NCBI RefSeq assembly: GCF_007859865.1
Contig: NZ_SJPI01000001.1
Span: forward strand, 1,054,001 to 1,118,000
DNA length: 64,000 nucleotides
From: Rubripirellula amarantea
GTDB lineage: Bacteria > Planctomycetota > Planctomycetia > Pirellulales > Pirellulaceae
Reading direction: 5' to 3'
In this document: positions 45,407 to 55,506 of the stretch, in pieces
Numbering within the stretch: the first letter of the stretch is position 1
How the letters are laid out: every line of letters starts with the position of its first letter
Made by a program: the position numbers and the translations under genes
The notes under the pieces: model-generated
The model's database searches: none
The model's input: only the letters and a program-made list of their open reading frames with translations
Told to the model about the DNA's origin: nothing

Positions 45407-45994
45407 TTAGTTTTGAAGTTCTTGTGGGGAGCTATGGGTCGATTCAGGATCGCGAGCAAGAAAGATTGACTGGATCATCAGCATCGCGGCACCAACGACC
45501 AGCAGCGAATCGGCGATGTTAAAGTTGGGCCAGGGGTCGAACATCGGCAAGCCCTCGATACGAAACAAAATCCAATCTCGCACCCCACTCTTCCAGGGCT
45601 CGGGAAAGCCAGGTTCCCACCACATGCCCAGTCGATCGTAGAGGTTGCCCAGAATGCCGCCGCAGATCAGTCCGAGTGCCCAAGTCAACCACAATGACTC
45701 CGCCGCACCGAACTTGAACAACCAAGCCAGAATTGCAATCCCGGCAATGATGGAAAACACGGCGAAGAAGGTGCCCTTCCCTGCTCCTAACCCGAACACC
45801 GCCCCAATGTTGACCGCCGTTTCGATTCCGAAGATTCCATCGATAATCCAATACGGTGATTTCTCGCCAGGCAACCCGCGGGCTGAAAACACAGCCGCTT
45901 TAGACCACAAGTCAGCCACAACGCCGATCAACGCGAGCGCAAAGAACAATACGATCCGCGAAATGGGATAGGAGCGATCGTTTGACGAGTTCAA
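45407..45994 (-). CDS. lspA: Lipoprotein signal peptidase (signal peptidase II)
   Basis: A 195-residue membrane protease that cleaves prolipoprotein signal peptides. Four membrane helices are visible, and the two catalytic aspartates are in GGILGNLYDRLG and FNIADSLLVVG. The protein is slightly longer than most LspA because of the extended loop around PGFPEPWKSGV. The start is TTG. Several predicted lipoproteins in the window would be its substrates. hisN-like phosphatase follows in the same direction. Confidence 0.95.
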   Translation of the reverse strand: MNSSNDRSYPISRIVLFFALALIGVVADLWSKAAVFSARGLPGEKSPYWIIDGIFGIETAVNIGAVFGLGAGKGTFFAVFSIIAGIAILAWLFKFGAAESLWLTWALGLICGGILGNLYDRLGMWWEPGFPEPWKSGVRDWILFRIEGLPMFDPWPNFNIADSLLVVGAAMLMIQSIFLARDPESTHSSPQELQN

Positions 45995-46257
45995 AAGTCT
46001 TACCTGTCGAGTGGAACAAGATCTTGGTCGAATCCCGAACTATACCGACGCCTCCGGTTCAACGAAACACTAGCCCTAAGTAGCTAGCAGGCAACCGATG
46101 ACAGAAGACGCTTATAAACAGGGTCAACATAGACAAGGGGAACCACGAAAAGCCAGTTTTAGATCGTGCAGCAGTGCGGATCGTTGATCTAGCCTAGCCG
46201 TGCGGCGGAAAAAGCTGACGCTTGTTCGCTTGGCCGAGACCACCGACAATTAACACC

Positions 46258-47193
46258 ATGCCTGAACTTCCTGAAGTCGAAACGATGCGTCGCGGAATCC
46301 TGCCAATTTTGGGTTGCCGAATCACCAGTGCCGAGCGTCCGGCCTGCACTCGGCGGCCAATTTTGCTGCAGCCTCGCATTGATGCCTTCGATCGCCGCGT
46401 TCGTGACCGTGTCGTTGTCAACGTGGGCCGACGTGGGAAACGGGTCACAATCCACCTCGACGATAGCCAAACAATTGTGATTGAACCCAGGATGACGGGT
46501 CTCGTGTTGCTGGCCGAACCTCCGACGACCGACCACCTTCGTCTGCGTTTGAACTTGTCGGCTGGTTCCACTAAGTCGTCTCGTCCAAACGAATCGACTG
46601 GCGCAGGTGAATCGACTGGCTCAACTGATTTGGGCGGTCCTATTGATCAATTGTTGTTTTGGGATCGACGTGGCCTCGGAACGGTTCGCTTGCTTCATCC
46701 CGCCGAAATGGCTTCCATGGTGGATGCAAAATTGGGTGCAGATGCGTTATGCATTACTGCCGAACAATTGCGAGAGAACCTGGGTTCAAGTCGACGAGCG
46801 ATCAAGGTCGCGTTGCTCGACCAAGCGGCCGTAGCGGGCATTGGCAACCTTTATGCCGCCGAAATTTTGTTCTTAGCTGGAATAGATCCGCGAACACGAT
46901 GCGACAAACTTTCGCGGGTCCAGTGGCAGCGAATCCAGGAATGCACACTGAATGTGCTTGAAGATGCCATTGAACACGAAGGCAGCACTTTGTCCGACGG
47001 AACCTATCGAAATGCTTTGAATACCGAGGGAAGCTATCAAAATCACCATCGGGTGTACGATCGAGCGGACGTTCCATGTGGGCGTTGTGGTAAAGCCAAC
47101 ATCCGTCGCATCGTTCAGGCTCAGCGAAGCACCTTCTTTTGTCCAATCTGCCAACGAAAAAGTGGGCTTCACGAGACAGTCACGATAAGGTGA
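46258..47193 (+). CDS. mutM: Formamidopyrimidine-DNA glycosylase
   Basis: A 311-residue base-excision repair enzyme removing oxidised purines. The catalytic N-terminus PELPEVETMRRG is intact after the Met, fixing the ATG at 46258; the H2TH region (AGIGNLYAAEILF) and the zinc finger (CGRC ... CPIC, with intervening QRSTFF) are present. About 20 extra Ser/Thr/Gly residues (STGAGESTGSTD) sit between beta strands before LLFWDRRGLGTVRL, which makes the protein longer than the usual 270 residues. Confidence 0.95.
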   Translation: MPELPEVETMRRGILPILGCRITSAERPACTRRPILLQPRIDAFDRRVRDRVVVNVGRRGKRVTIHLDDSQTIVIEPRMTGLVLLAEPPTTDHLRLRLNLSAGSTKSSRPNESTGAGESTGSTDLGGPIDQLLFWDRRGLGTVRLLHPAEMASMVDAKLGADALCITAEQLRENLGSSRRAIKVALLDQAAVAGIGNLYAAEILFLAGIDPRTRCDKLSRVQWQRIQECTLNVLEDAIEHEGSTLSDGTYRNALNTEGSYQNHHRVYDRADVPCGRCGKANIRRIVQAQRSTFFCPICQRKSGLHETVTIR

Positions 47194-47305
47194 TAAAGTA
47201 ATAGCAGAATCGTACACCCCTTGGCTGTCTCGCTAGCGTTTGCCCGCCTACGAGGGCTGGACATCAAGGACTTCCCGCCATTCGCAATCTGTATGTGAGT
47301 TTCCC

Positions 47306-48343
47306 ATGATTAACCGACGCGATTGGCTACGAACCGCCACCCTGCTGACCGCTGGGGGAGTCGCCGTTCCCGGCAGCCCCGCTTGGGCTGACGAACGTCG
47401 CGCCAGATGGGACGATGCCATCGAAAAAGGTTTAGCCTGGCTCAGCCGCACGCAGTCGTCCCGCGGTCAGTGGAACACTCAGGTCTACCCAACGGCGATG
47501 GCGGCTTTGGCCGGAACCGCATTGATCGCCAGTGGCAGCACGACGACTCAAGGGCCGTATGCCCGAGAACTCGCTCGAGCCTCGGACTACTTGATCAGCA
47601 AGAGTCGTGGCAATGGTTTGATTGGCGACCCGCAGACTGACACGCGATACACCTACGGGCACGGATTCTCGATGCTGTTTCTTTCCCAAATCCTCGGGGA
47701 AGAAGGGTTAATTGATCGACGCGAGGAACTCGTTGAAGTCCTCACCAAAGCGGTCCAGTTCAGTGGCAACGCACAAACCGCTGCGGGTGGCTGGGGCTAT
47801 GTCTCGGCCAAGGAAGGCAACGACTTTGACGAAGGTTCCACCACGATCACTCAAGTCCAAGGCCTGCGTGGCTGCCGAAACGCGGGAATCCCCGTCAGTG
47901 GAAAGGTCATCGATTCAGCGAAAGAATATATCTATGGGTGCAAGAACCCAGACGGAGGCATTAGTTACAGCAGCCGACAAAAAGGCAGTAGCCGTCCTGC
48001 GATCACCGCCGCCGCGCTGGCGGCTTTGTACAACGCGGGTGATTACGACAGCCAACACGTTCCCGAAATGCTCGCGTACACCAAGGATTCCTTACACGAC
48101 ATCAGCGACGGGACTCGCGCCTTCGGCCACTGGCACTACACCTATCTTTACTACAGCCAAGTGGTTTATCGCCAAGGCGACGAACTGTGGAAGCCCTTCC
48201 GCGATCGGCTTTACGATCGCATCGCTAGCGAGCAGCGACCCGATGGTCTTTGGGAAGGACAAATCCATCCCGTGTACGTGACCGCCTGCAACTTGATCAT
48301 GATGCAGCTCGACCGGGGCTATTTGCCAATCTATCAACGTTAA
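47306..48343 (+). CDS. Exported protein with squalene-cyclase/prenyltransferase alpha-toroid repeats
   Basis: A 345-residue protein beginning with a Tat-like signal (INRRDWLRTATLLTAGG), cleaved near SPAWA. The mature part is an alpha/alpha toroid: repeats such as GLAWLSRTQSSRGQW, AAGGWGYVS and NPDGGISYSSRQ match the terpene-cyclase-like fold common in planctomycete exported proteins. The catalytic DxDD of squalene cyclases is not visible, so enzymatic activity is uncertain. It follows mutM by about 110 bp. Confidence 0.75.
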   Translation: MINRRDWLRTATLLTAGGVAVPGSPAWADERRARWDDAIEKGLAWLSRTQSSRGQWNTQVYPTAMAALAGTALIASGSTTTQGPYARELARASDYLISKSRGNGLIGDPQTDTRYTYGHGFSMLFLSQILGEEGLIDRREELVEVLTKAVQFSGNAQTAAGGWGYVSAKEGNDFDEGSTTITQVQGLRGCRNAGIPVSGKVIDSAKEYIYGCKNPDGGISYSSRQKGSSRPAITAAALAALYNAGDYDSQHVPEMLAYTKDSLHDISDGTRAFGHWHYTYLYYSQVVYRQGDELWKPFRDRLYDRIASEQRPDGLWEGQIHPVYVTACNLIMMQLDRGYLPIYQR

Positions 48344-48467
48344 GACGGGCCCGAATTGATCTCAAAGCCGACGCCAAACGCCCAAATCCTAAACGCCCAA
48401 CGATCATCTTCGCTTCGTTAACAGCCAATAGGAACCAAGTCCACTATCTAGCTTCTAGCGATGCTAA

Positions 48468-49757
48468 TCATTTGGCGATATCGAATGCGAAGATCAAATC
48501 TTGATCTCGAATGAACAACGTTTGATTGGCGACGACCGGGTGAGCCCAAATCGCTCCCTTGTCTCGCTCGAGTTCAGTTTGCTTAGGCAAAACAACCTTG
48601 CCTGTTTCTTTCCAGCCATCGCGGTTGGGCGTGACCAAATAGCAAGATCCATCGGTGTCGTTGTAGCAATACAACTTGCCATCGGCGTAGCAGATCGAAC
48701 CACTCTTGTTCTTGTCGACGCTTTGTTCCCAAAGCACTTCGCCGGACTCTAAATCTTGAGCCATCCAAACACCGCGATTGATTTTGGAAAATCCGTAGAT
48801 CACACCATCGACCAACACCACGCCACCATGATGATTGCGCATTGTTTTGCCTTCGAGGTGATAGATCGACTCGGTCTTTAACTTCCCGTCATCGCCTGCG
48901 GACAACTTCAACAACGTGTTGCCGGCACCATAGTCACTGGTGTGATAGAGCTGATCGCCCACCAAGACAGGCGTTGGAATCACCGCGACGTCGTTGCCTG
49001 TTGTGTCGTCACTGAATACCTCGTTGCCGCTGGTCACGTCGAATGCGAACAACCCCGGTTTGCTGGCAGTCACGTAGAAAGTCGTCGAACCTACGGTGCC
49101 CTTCAGCGGAGAAACGTATTGCACCGGCGCGTTGACACCTTGGCTGGCCCAGACCTTGTCGCCAGAAGTTCGATCGAGTCCGACCATAAAGTTCTCGCCA
49201 CCTGGGGTAACGATCACCCGATCGCCGTCCACCAATGGTGATTCGCTATAACCCCAGACCGGCACCTTGCCACCGTAAACGTCGACCATGTCGACGGACC
49301 ATTGCACTTCGCCGCTGTCCTTGGCAAGCGCGACGACCACACCAATGTCGGTCGTCAGGAAAATTTGGTCACCATCAACGGTGGGTGTGGCGCGAGGGCC
49401 ACCACCCCAACCGTGGTTGTACTCGCCCGAAGTGCTAGCCTTGCCGACGGCTGTTTTCCACATTTCTTTGCCGCTCTTGAAGTCGATGCAATAGGCGTAG
49501 CAGTTTTCTTCATCCGAGCCCATCGTGTAGATGCGGTCATCGACCACTGCTAAAGCAGAGTATCCGCGGCCGGCTTGGGTGAACGTCCACTTCAACCGTG
49601 GCCCTTGCTCGGGCCAAGATTCCAGCAGTTCTTGCGGGGCAGCATGTCCGTCTCGCTGTGGACCACGCCACTGGGGCCAATCGGCATCACCAGCAAACAG
49701 GTCAGAGGCAGGCGTGATTACTGCGACAAGCAAGCACAACGTAGCAAAGCGTTTCAT
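48468..49757 (-). CDS. Exported PQQ-type beta-propeller protein
   Basis: A 429-residue protein with a signal peptide (1-22) and repeated propeller blades: DWPQWRGPQRDG, YCIDFKSGKEMWKTAVG, LDRTSGDKVWASQG, FDVTSGNEVFSDD, QDLESGEVLWEQ. The WRGPxRDG opening is characteristic of a large planctomycete family. Propeller fold is clear, but PQQ binding or a dehydrogenase role is not shown. The ATG at 49757 begins MKRFATLCLLVAV. Confidence 0.85.
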   Translation of the reverse strand: MKRFATLCLLVAVITPASDLFAGDADWPQWRGPQRDGHAAPQELLESWPEQGPRLKWTFTQAGRGYSALAVVDDRIYTMGSDEENCYAYCIDFKSGKEMWKTAVGKASTSGEYNHGWGGGPRATPTVDGDQIFLTTDIGVVVALAKDSGEVQWSVDMVDVYGGKVPVWGYSESPLVDGDRVIVTPGGENFMVGLDRTSGDKVWASQGVNAPVQYVSPLKGTVGSTTFYVTASKPGLFAFDVTSGNEVFSDDTTGNDVAVIPTPVLVGDQLYHTSDYGAGNTLLKLSAGDDGKLKTESIYHLEGKTMRNHHGGVVLVDGVIYGFSKINRGVWMAQDLESGEVLWEQSVDKNKSGSICYADGKLYCYNDTDGSCYLVTPNRDGWKETGKVVLPKQTELERDKGAIWAHPVVANQTLFIRDQDLIFAFDIAK

Positions 49758-49908
49758 AAAAAACCAAGTCAGCAATGTGTAATTTGGATGTTGCACCGAC
49801 TGCGCTACCATGAGCAGGTTCGCAAAAAATGTCAAACGTGGGCAAGCCTAGAAGTATAAATCAGTCCGCGTCAAAACGTCGATGGTATCGGGCGTTTAGG
49901 GAAACCCC

Positions 49909-51837
49909 TCAGTGAACAGGCTCGTTCATCTGCAAATGCACCATCTCGCGATATCGGCCGTCCTTGGCGAGCAATTCGTGGTGTGACCCCACTTCAACGA
50001 CGCGTCCTTCGTCAAGAACCACGATTTTGTCGGCTCCGGTGATCGTGGAAAGCCGATGCGCAATCACGAAGGCAGTGCGATCTTGCAGCAATTCAGCCAA
50101 ACTGTTTTGAATCAGCCGTTCACTCTGGCTGTCCAAATTACTGGTCGCTTCATCCAAAATCAGGATCTTCGGATCTGCCAAAATCGCTCTCGCGATCGCT
50201 AACCGTTGGCGTTGCCCCCCGGAAAGCTTGACTCCGCGTTCACCGATGATCGTGTCGTAACCCTCGGGCATCTTCTGGATGAACTCATCAGCTGCTGCAG
50301 CCGAAGCGGCCGCGATGATGTCGCTTTCGGACCAATGCTTTTTGGCATAGCCAATATTTTCGCGAACGGATCCGTCGAATAAGAACACGTCCTGTTCAAC
50401 GATACCAAGCAGACTGCGATAGCTCCCCAAATCAATGTCTCGCAGATCTCGTCCATCGAGCGAGATGGATCCCGATGTGGGGTCGTAAAATCGAGCGATC
50501 AAATTCGTCAGCGTTGTCTTGCCTGCCCCACTTCGTCCAACCAATGCAACCGTTTGGCCAGCTTCGACCTCAATCGAAACATTCTGCAACACCATTGGTT
50601 CCGAACTGGGATAGCGAAAGCTAACGTCCCGCATCGACATCGCGCCACGGACTTCCGATCGACGAACGACTCTCGCTTCTTTGCGCGTGGGTAATTCTTG
50701 TTCAACATCAAGGACATCTAACACTCGATCGAGCCCCGCCAAATTGTTTTGGAAACCCACGGCGCTACCAGCAAGGGTGGCTAAGGGATCCAATAACATG
50801 GTCAGGTACACCAAGAACATCATCAAATCGCCCAGAGTCAATTGATTGTCGATGATCTGGTATCCGCCGTAGAGAAGCAGCCCTGTGGATGCCAGCGGGA
50901 TGATGACCTCCCAAATCATTTCGATGATGCGAGTCCACCACCAAGTGAACAATTGCTGACGCACAAGAAAGTCGCCTTCGCGGACAAAGCGAGACGATTC
51001 GTTGCGGCTACGTGAAAAAGTTCTCACCACACGAATACCACCAAACGTTTCCGTTGCTCCGGCATCGATACGTTGCCGCTGCTTTCGGATATCCCGATAC
51101 AACGGACGAATGCGGTTGATCCAAGTGCGATGCGTGACCCAAACGATTGGCAACAACAACAGGCCACCGACCATCAACTTCCAGTCCACCAGCATCAAAA
51201 TGACCAGGCTACCAACGAACTGAACGATCGCACGCCAAGGGTTGTACAGCATGCTGAAGATCAAATCCGCTACTCCGCCGGCATCTTCGCGAATCAAACT
51301 GGCCACCCCACCGCTCTTCATGCCGTACACCTGGTGCAAGGGTAAGCGAATGGAATGTTCAAATACCCGACGACGAACCGACACCTGAGTCTTGTTGACT
51401 GCCTTGGTTGCGATCCAGCGGGACGCCAAGTGAACGCACGTTGCGATCGCGGTAACGACTACGACCACAATTGAAATTGCAACCAACAGGCCCATCCGAG
51501 AGTCGGGCAATTCGAGAACATCCAGGAACGCGGGCAGCGGTTTCGGGGGCGTGGTGAGCGCCGAGTCGATCGCGAGCTTGGTTCCAAACGGTGGAATCAA
51601 ACGAAGGCCGATCCCGATCGTCAACAATCCCATCGAGAGGATGATCTGCCCATGATGCTCCGCGGTGAGCGCCCAGAACGATCGCAACAGTTCCCAAAAG
51701 CCGCGTTCACGTTCCCCTAGTTTCTTGGGACTGCGATCCTCTCTTCCGTGAGGCTGAACGGGTGCCTTGTCCGCGTTGCGTTGACGGACCTTGTCACGAT
51801 ACTTTGAAAAACGGCGTCGGCTAGGATCAGTGGGCAT
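49909..51837 (-). CDS. ABC exporter, fused permease-ATPase (MsbA-like)
   Basis: A 642-residue half-transporter: a basic N-terminus, six membrane helices (about 60-360), then an ATPase with Walker A GRSGAGKTT, signature LSGGQRQR and Walker B ILILDEATSNLD. The layout is that of MsbA-type exporters of lipids or drugs. The substrate is unknown and it probably acts as a homodimer because no partner gene is adjacent. It faces away from the symporter gene with 249 bp between them. Confidence 0.92.
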   Translation of the reverse strand: MPTDPSRRRFSKYRDKVRQRNADKAPVQPHGREDRSPKKLGERERGFWELLRSFWALTAEHHGQIILSMGLLTIGIGLRLIPPFGTKLAIDSALTTPPKPLPAFLDVLELPDSRMGLLVAISIVVVVVTAIATCVHLASRWIATKAVNKTQVSVRRRVFEHSIRLPLHQVYGMKSGGVASLIREDAGGVADLIFSMLYNPWRAIVQFVGSLVILMLVDWKLMVGGLLLLPIVWVTHRTWINRIRPLYRDIRKQRQRIDAGATETFGGIRVVRTFSRSRNESSRFVREGDFLVRQQLFTWWWTRIIEMIWEVIIPLASTGLLLYGGYQIIDNQLTLGDLMMFLVYLTMLLDPLATLAGSAVGFQNNLAGLDRVLDVLDVEQELPTRKEARVVRRSEVRGAMSMRDVSFRYPSSEPMVLQNVSIEVEAGQTVALVGRSGAGKTTLTNLIARFYDPTSGSISLDGRDLRDIDLGSYRSLLGIVEQDVFLFDGSVRENIGYAKKHWSESDIIAAASAAAADEFIQKMPEGYDTIIGERGVKLSGGQRQRLAIARAILADPKILILDEATSNLDSQSERLIQNSLAELLQDRTAFVIAHRLSTITGADKIVVLDEGRVVEVGSHHELLAKDGRYREMVHLQMNEPVH

Positions 51838-52086
51838 GTGGTATTCATAGCGGATGGGCGAGTCGAACGGTCCCCCTCAAGATAGGCGGACCGCCAAGTT
51901 TCCCGCTCCGCCGAACTGTGTTGGCTGCTGAAAGAGCCACGACGCTCGCGACTTTCTAGGGGAAATTATCAAAAGCTGTGCCTTGGGGTACGTTGCCTCA
52001 ATCGGGTCGATCGAATCCAATGGCCTCGCTAGGTGGTTCCCATTAAGCTTGCCACCCCAGTCCCGCCTCCCACCTGAGTATCTGCT

Positions 52087-54102
52087 GTGACTTTAATCGA
52101 CTACGTCGTCCTGTTTGTTTACTTCGCCGTCATGATCGGCATCGGTTTCTGGGCGATGAAGGGTGTGAAGAACCAGGAAGATTATTTCATGGGCGGGCGT
52201 GGCTTCGGAAAGCTGTTGCAAACGTTTGCGGCTTTCGGAGCAGGAACCGGAGCTCATGAACCGGTCACCGTGGGTCGAACCGGTTGGACAAGCGGACTCA
52301 GCGGTGTCTGGTCGGCGCTAATGTGGCTGTTTGTCACACCGGTCTACTGGATCACTGCAGTCTGGTATCGCCGGATGCGTCACCTCACACTTGGCGATTG
52401 GTTTGTTGAACGCTACCAATCCAAAGCGATGGGCGCAGCCTACACGTTGTTCGCCATCGTGTTCTACATGTTTTACTTATCGACAATGCTTTCCGCGATC
52501 GCCAAGTTTGCAGTGCCGCTTCTAGGTTTTGAAGTTGGCCTCTTCGGCTGGGAACTGAAGTACACATTGATTCCCGCGATCGCCCTGGTCGTGATTCTCT
52601 ACGGAGTATTAGGTGGCCTGACGGCGGCTTACTTCACGGACTTGATTCAAGGGTTGTTCATCATTCTGTTATCGGTGCTGCTTATCCCGTCGGGGCTATG
52701 GGCATTGGCCAAACGTTTTGGCGGTCCCGATGAACAAACACTAATGGATGGGTTTCGCATCATGCACGAGCGTGTTTCGGAAGACCACTTCAATCTGTTC
52801 TCTGGTCCATCCAGTGGTGAATTTCCGATTCAATACATTCTTTCCCTATCCATTTTGGCGATGGTGGGAATCGTCGTTCAACCTCACTTCATCGCCACGG
52901 GTGGTGGTTCAGCAAAAAGTGAAGACGGGGCCAGAATTGGATTGGTCGTGGGTAACTTCTTAAAACGGCTCTGCACGGTCGGTTGGGCGTTAACGGCACT
53001 GATCGCTCTGGCTTTGCTTTCCGGCAACGCCGAGATCGCAGCGGACCCAGATCGCGTTTGGGGCGTCGCTGCCCGCGAGATTCTTGGACCTCTAAATCTA
53101 GGCTTGGTCGGTTTGATGCTGGCGTGTTTGTTGGCCGCGATGATGAGCTCGGCGGACACCTACATGATTGTGACCAGCGGTTTGGTGGTGCGAAACTTGT
53201 ACGCGCCATATATCGAGCCTGATGCCGATGAGAAACGCTACCTGTTGGTGGGTCGTTTGACGGGACTGATCATCATCATCGGCGCCTCATGGGTAGCACT
53301 TCGATACTCGGATGTATTTGGCCAATTCAAGTTGGCGATGGAATTACCCATCCTGTTTGCCGCGCCGTTTTGGATTGGGATGTACTGGCGTCGAGCTAAT
53401 TGCCGAGCAGCTTGGGGAACGATCGCGTTCTCGATCGTGTTCTTTTTTGTGCTTCCCACTACCCTGCCCCATTTGATCCCTTCGTTGAAGGAATCGGAAT
53501 CGTTGGCAGCGAAGACGGAATTGGTTACCACCGAGTTCACGCGAAACGCCACTCAAGCGGATGTCGAAAAACGAATTGCCTGGGAAGCAATCGACCGCGA
53601 TGTCACTTCGCCGACTGGGCCGGAACCACCCGAGGCCGTATTGGGTGAACCGATTACGATCACCAGCATCACTGGGGGCAAACCAATTTACTGGTCCGAA
53701 ACAGAGTCGCTTAACATCGACCTCGTTGCCTACTCGGCTATGGGATTTGACTTATCCAAAGCGTCGAAGGCGACTCTCGAAACATTGCGTCTTCCGTCGC
53801 GAGTGCTCTTACCGTTCCTGGTACTCGTGGTGTTGAGTTTGTTTACCCGGCGAGACGAACCGGTGGCACTTCAGCGTTACTTCGCGAAGATGAACACCCC
53901 CGTGGACCCCGACCCCGTCGCCGACCAAGTGAAACTGAAGAAAGCGTATGAATCGCAGTCTACCGATCACAAAATCTTCCCCCATTCGGACTGGGAATTT
54001 GTCTGGCCCACTCGCAAAGACGTGCTCGGATTCCTAGCAGCATGCCTGGTCTGCGCTGCCATCATCGCATTGATGCAGTTCCTGGCGAAGATCGGCGGTT
54101 AA
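52087..54102 (+). CDS. Sodium:solute symporter family protein
   Basis: A 671-residue SSS-family protein with a LeuT-type core: YVVLFVYFAVMIGIGFWAMKG and DYFMGGRGFGKLLQTFAAFGAG at the N-terminus, and later STADT-like MMSSADTYMIVTSG, the sodium-site helix. A hydrophilic insert of about 100 residues (about 460-575) and a 95-residue segment before the last helix make it longer than simple members. The start is GTG; no better ATG lies near. The substrate is unknown. It converges on the kinase gene. Confidence 0.87.
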   Translation: MTLIDYVVLFVYFAVMIGIGFWAMKGVKNQEDYFMGGRGFGKLLQTFAAFGAGTGAHEPVTVGRTGWTSGLSGVWSALMWLFVTPVYWITAVWYRRMRHLTLGDWFVERYQSKAMGAAYTLFAIVFYMFYLSTMLSAIAKFAVPLLGFEVGLFGWELKYTLIPAIALVVILYGVLGGLTAAYFTDLIQGLFIILLSVLLIPSGLWALAKRFGGPDEQTLMDGFRIMHERVSEDHFNLFSGPSSGEFPIQYILSLSILAMVGIVVQPHFIATGGGSAKSEDGARIGLVVGNFLKRLCTVGWALTALIALALLSGNAEIAADPDRVWGVAAREILGPLNLGLVGLMLACLLAAMMSSADTYMIVTSGLVVRNLYAPYIEPDADEKRYLLVGRLTGLIIIIGASWVALRYSDVFGQFKLAMELPILFAAPFWIGMYWRRANCRAAWGTIAFSIVFFFVLPTTLPHLIPSLKESESLAAKTELVTTEFTRNATQADVEKRIAWEAIDRDVTSPTGPEPPEAVLGEPITITSITGGKPIYWSETESLNIDLVAYSAMGFDLSKASKATLETLRLPSRVLLPFLVLVVLSLFTRRDEPVALQRYFAKMNTPVDPDPVADQVKLKKAYESQSTDHKIFPHSDWEFVWPTRKDVLGFLAACLVCAAIIALMQFLAKIGG

Positions 54103-54120
54103 CCAGTCTGGAATGGTGAG

Positions 54121-55506
54121 CTACTTCAGGTTGTCCAATTTGACTCGCTGAGTGATATCCTTTGCGATAGCGAAAATCATGTTCTGTTCGGGCAGCGACT
54201 TGGCAGTCCATTCGAACCAATGGTAATGACCTTCGCTGTCGAGGTAGCGATTTTGGAAGTCGATTACACAATTACCGCTCGCCAATTCACTCACTACTTC
54301 TAGGGTTCGATCTCGATCGTCAGGGTGTACCAATGCCATGAACGGTTCTGAGATCAACTGCGTTTCGGTGTAGCCGAGCACACGCGTGAAATTAGAATTC
54401 ACTCGCTTGAAATAGCCATCCAAGCTCGCAATGCAAAACATGTCCATGCTGATTTCAAAGAACTGGTGCAGATCTTCCTCGGCATGAATCATGGACTGTT
54501 CCACATGCGCGGTGATCGCGGAAGCCACGCTCTTGGCGTCGCAGGGTCGTTCCCCGGGTTCGCTGGAAAGACAGACCTTCGCTAGGTCAATTAATCGCCG
54601 CTCAGATCCGCAATGGTCCAGACGCTCGAAAGCATGAGTGAGCGATGCGGTAACGGCTTGCTGATAAGCCTTGTTGACGTTGCAAACTGAAAACGGGGGC
54701 TCACCGGTCAAGATCTCGCAAAGGATAGCTCCCAAACCAAAAACGTCCGAGTAGGAACCAATCTGTTCACCGCGAGCCTGCTCGGGAGGCATGTACGCCA
54801 ACGTGCCCGTGATCTGCACTGCCGTCCTCGTTTTGCCGAGCGACGCGTCGGTTGTTTCGTTCGCTGACGAAGATTCTTCACGCGCGGAAAAAGGAATCGC
54901 AAGATCCTCAATTTCTTGGCTGAGCCCCCAGTCCACCACACGCACTTGCCCAAACAAGCCCACCATAATGTTCGATGGCTTGAGGTCCAGGTGGACCACG
55001 CCTTGGGAGTGCGCGTACGCAATCGTTTGGCAAACACTCGCAAATACACCAAGCTCGCGAGACTGTTGAAGCGGCGAACTGTCCGCGTGACTCACTAAAC
55101 TCGCAAGGGTCTCACCACGAATCAATTGCATCGAAAAGTACGGGCATCCTTCCGAGGTCTCGCCCATATCGTACACCGGTGCAATGCCTGGATGCTGCAA
55201 CTTCGCGGTCGTTCTCGCCTCGTGAACGAAACGTTTGACCATCCGCACGTCGGAAACATAGTCATCCCGCAGCACCTTCAGGGCGACGTTGCGATTGAAG
55301 TACGTGTCCGTCGCGTCGTAAATCACTCCCATCCCACCAAAGCCAATCGGATGGTTGACTCGGTAGCGAGGACATTCCGACAACTCAGCGCCATAGGGAT
55401 GCGCGAAATCCAATCCGACGAGTTCAAAATCATCGTCGTCTGGTGAGGTGGTGTTCCCCAAAACTGTGGTTATCGCTTCGTCACCAAAACAATGGGCATC
55501 TTTCAT
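54121..55506 (-). CDS. Ser/Thr protein kinase with C-terminal PAS domain
   Basis: A 461-residue cytoplasmic protein. Kinase motifs: Gly loop GFGGMG (55-60), K77 (VALKVL), E96, catalytic loop HLDLKPSN (172-179, Leu replacing the usual Arg), DWG (192-194, for DFG), and MPPEQARG. The C-terminal 125 residues form a PAS domain with HPDDRDRT and a PAC-like end (FEWTAKSLPEQNMIFAIAKDITQR). No membrane helix is present. The ATG at 55506 has AGGGAG nine bases upstream; a longer frame reaching 55812 is less likely. Confidence 0.87.
   Translation of the reverse strand: MKDAHCFGDEAITTVLGNTTSPDDDDFELVGLDFAHPYGAELSECPRYRVNHPIGFGGMGVIYDATDTYFNRNVALKVLRDDYVSDVRMVKRFVHEARTTAKLQHPGIAPVYDMGETSEGCPYFSMQLIRGETLASLVSHADSSPLQQSRELGVFASVCQTIAYAHSQGVVHLDLKPSNIMVGLFGQVRVVDWGLSQEIEDLAIPFSAREESSSANETTDASLGKTRTAVQITGTLAYMPPEQARGEQIGSYSDVFGLGAILCEILTGEPPFSVCNVNKAYQQAVTASLTHAFERLDHCGSERRLIDLAKVCLSSEPGERPCDAKSVASAITAHVEQSMIHAEEDLHQFFEISMDMFCIASLDGYFKRVNSNFTRVLGYTETQLISEPFMALVHPDDRDRTLEVVSELASGNCVIDFQNRYLDSEGHYHWFEWTAKSLPEQNMIFAIAKDITQRVKLDNLK

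Noticed and set aside
48376-48400. AAACGCCCAA repeated twice 15 bp apart after the squalene-cyclase-like gene
   Set aside because: Only two short copies in a non-coding gap between converging genes; likely chance or a trivial duplication.
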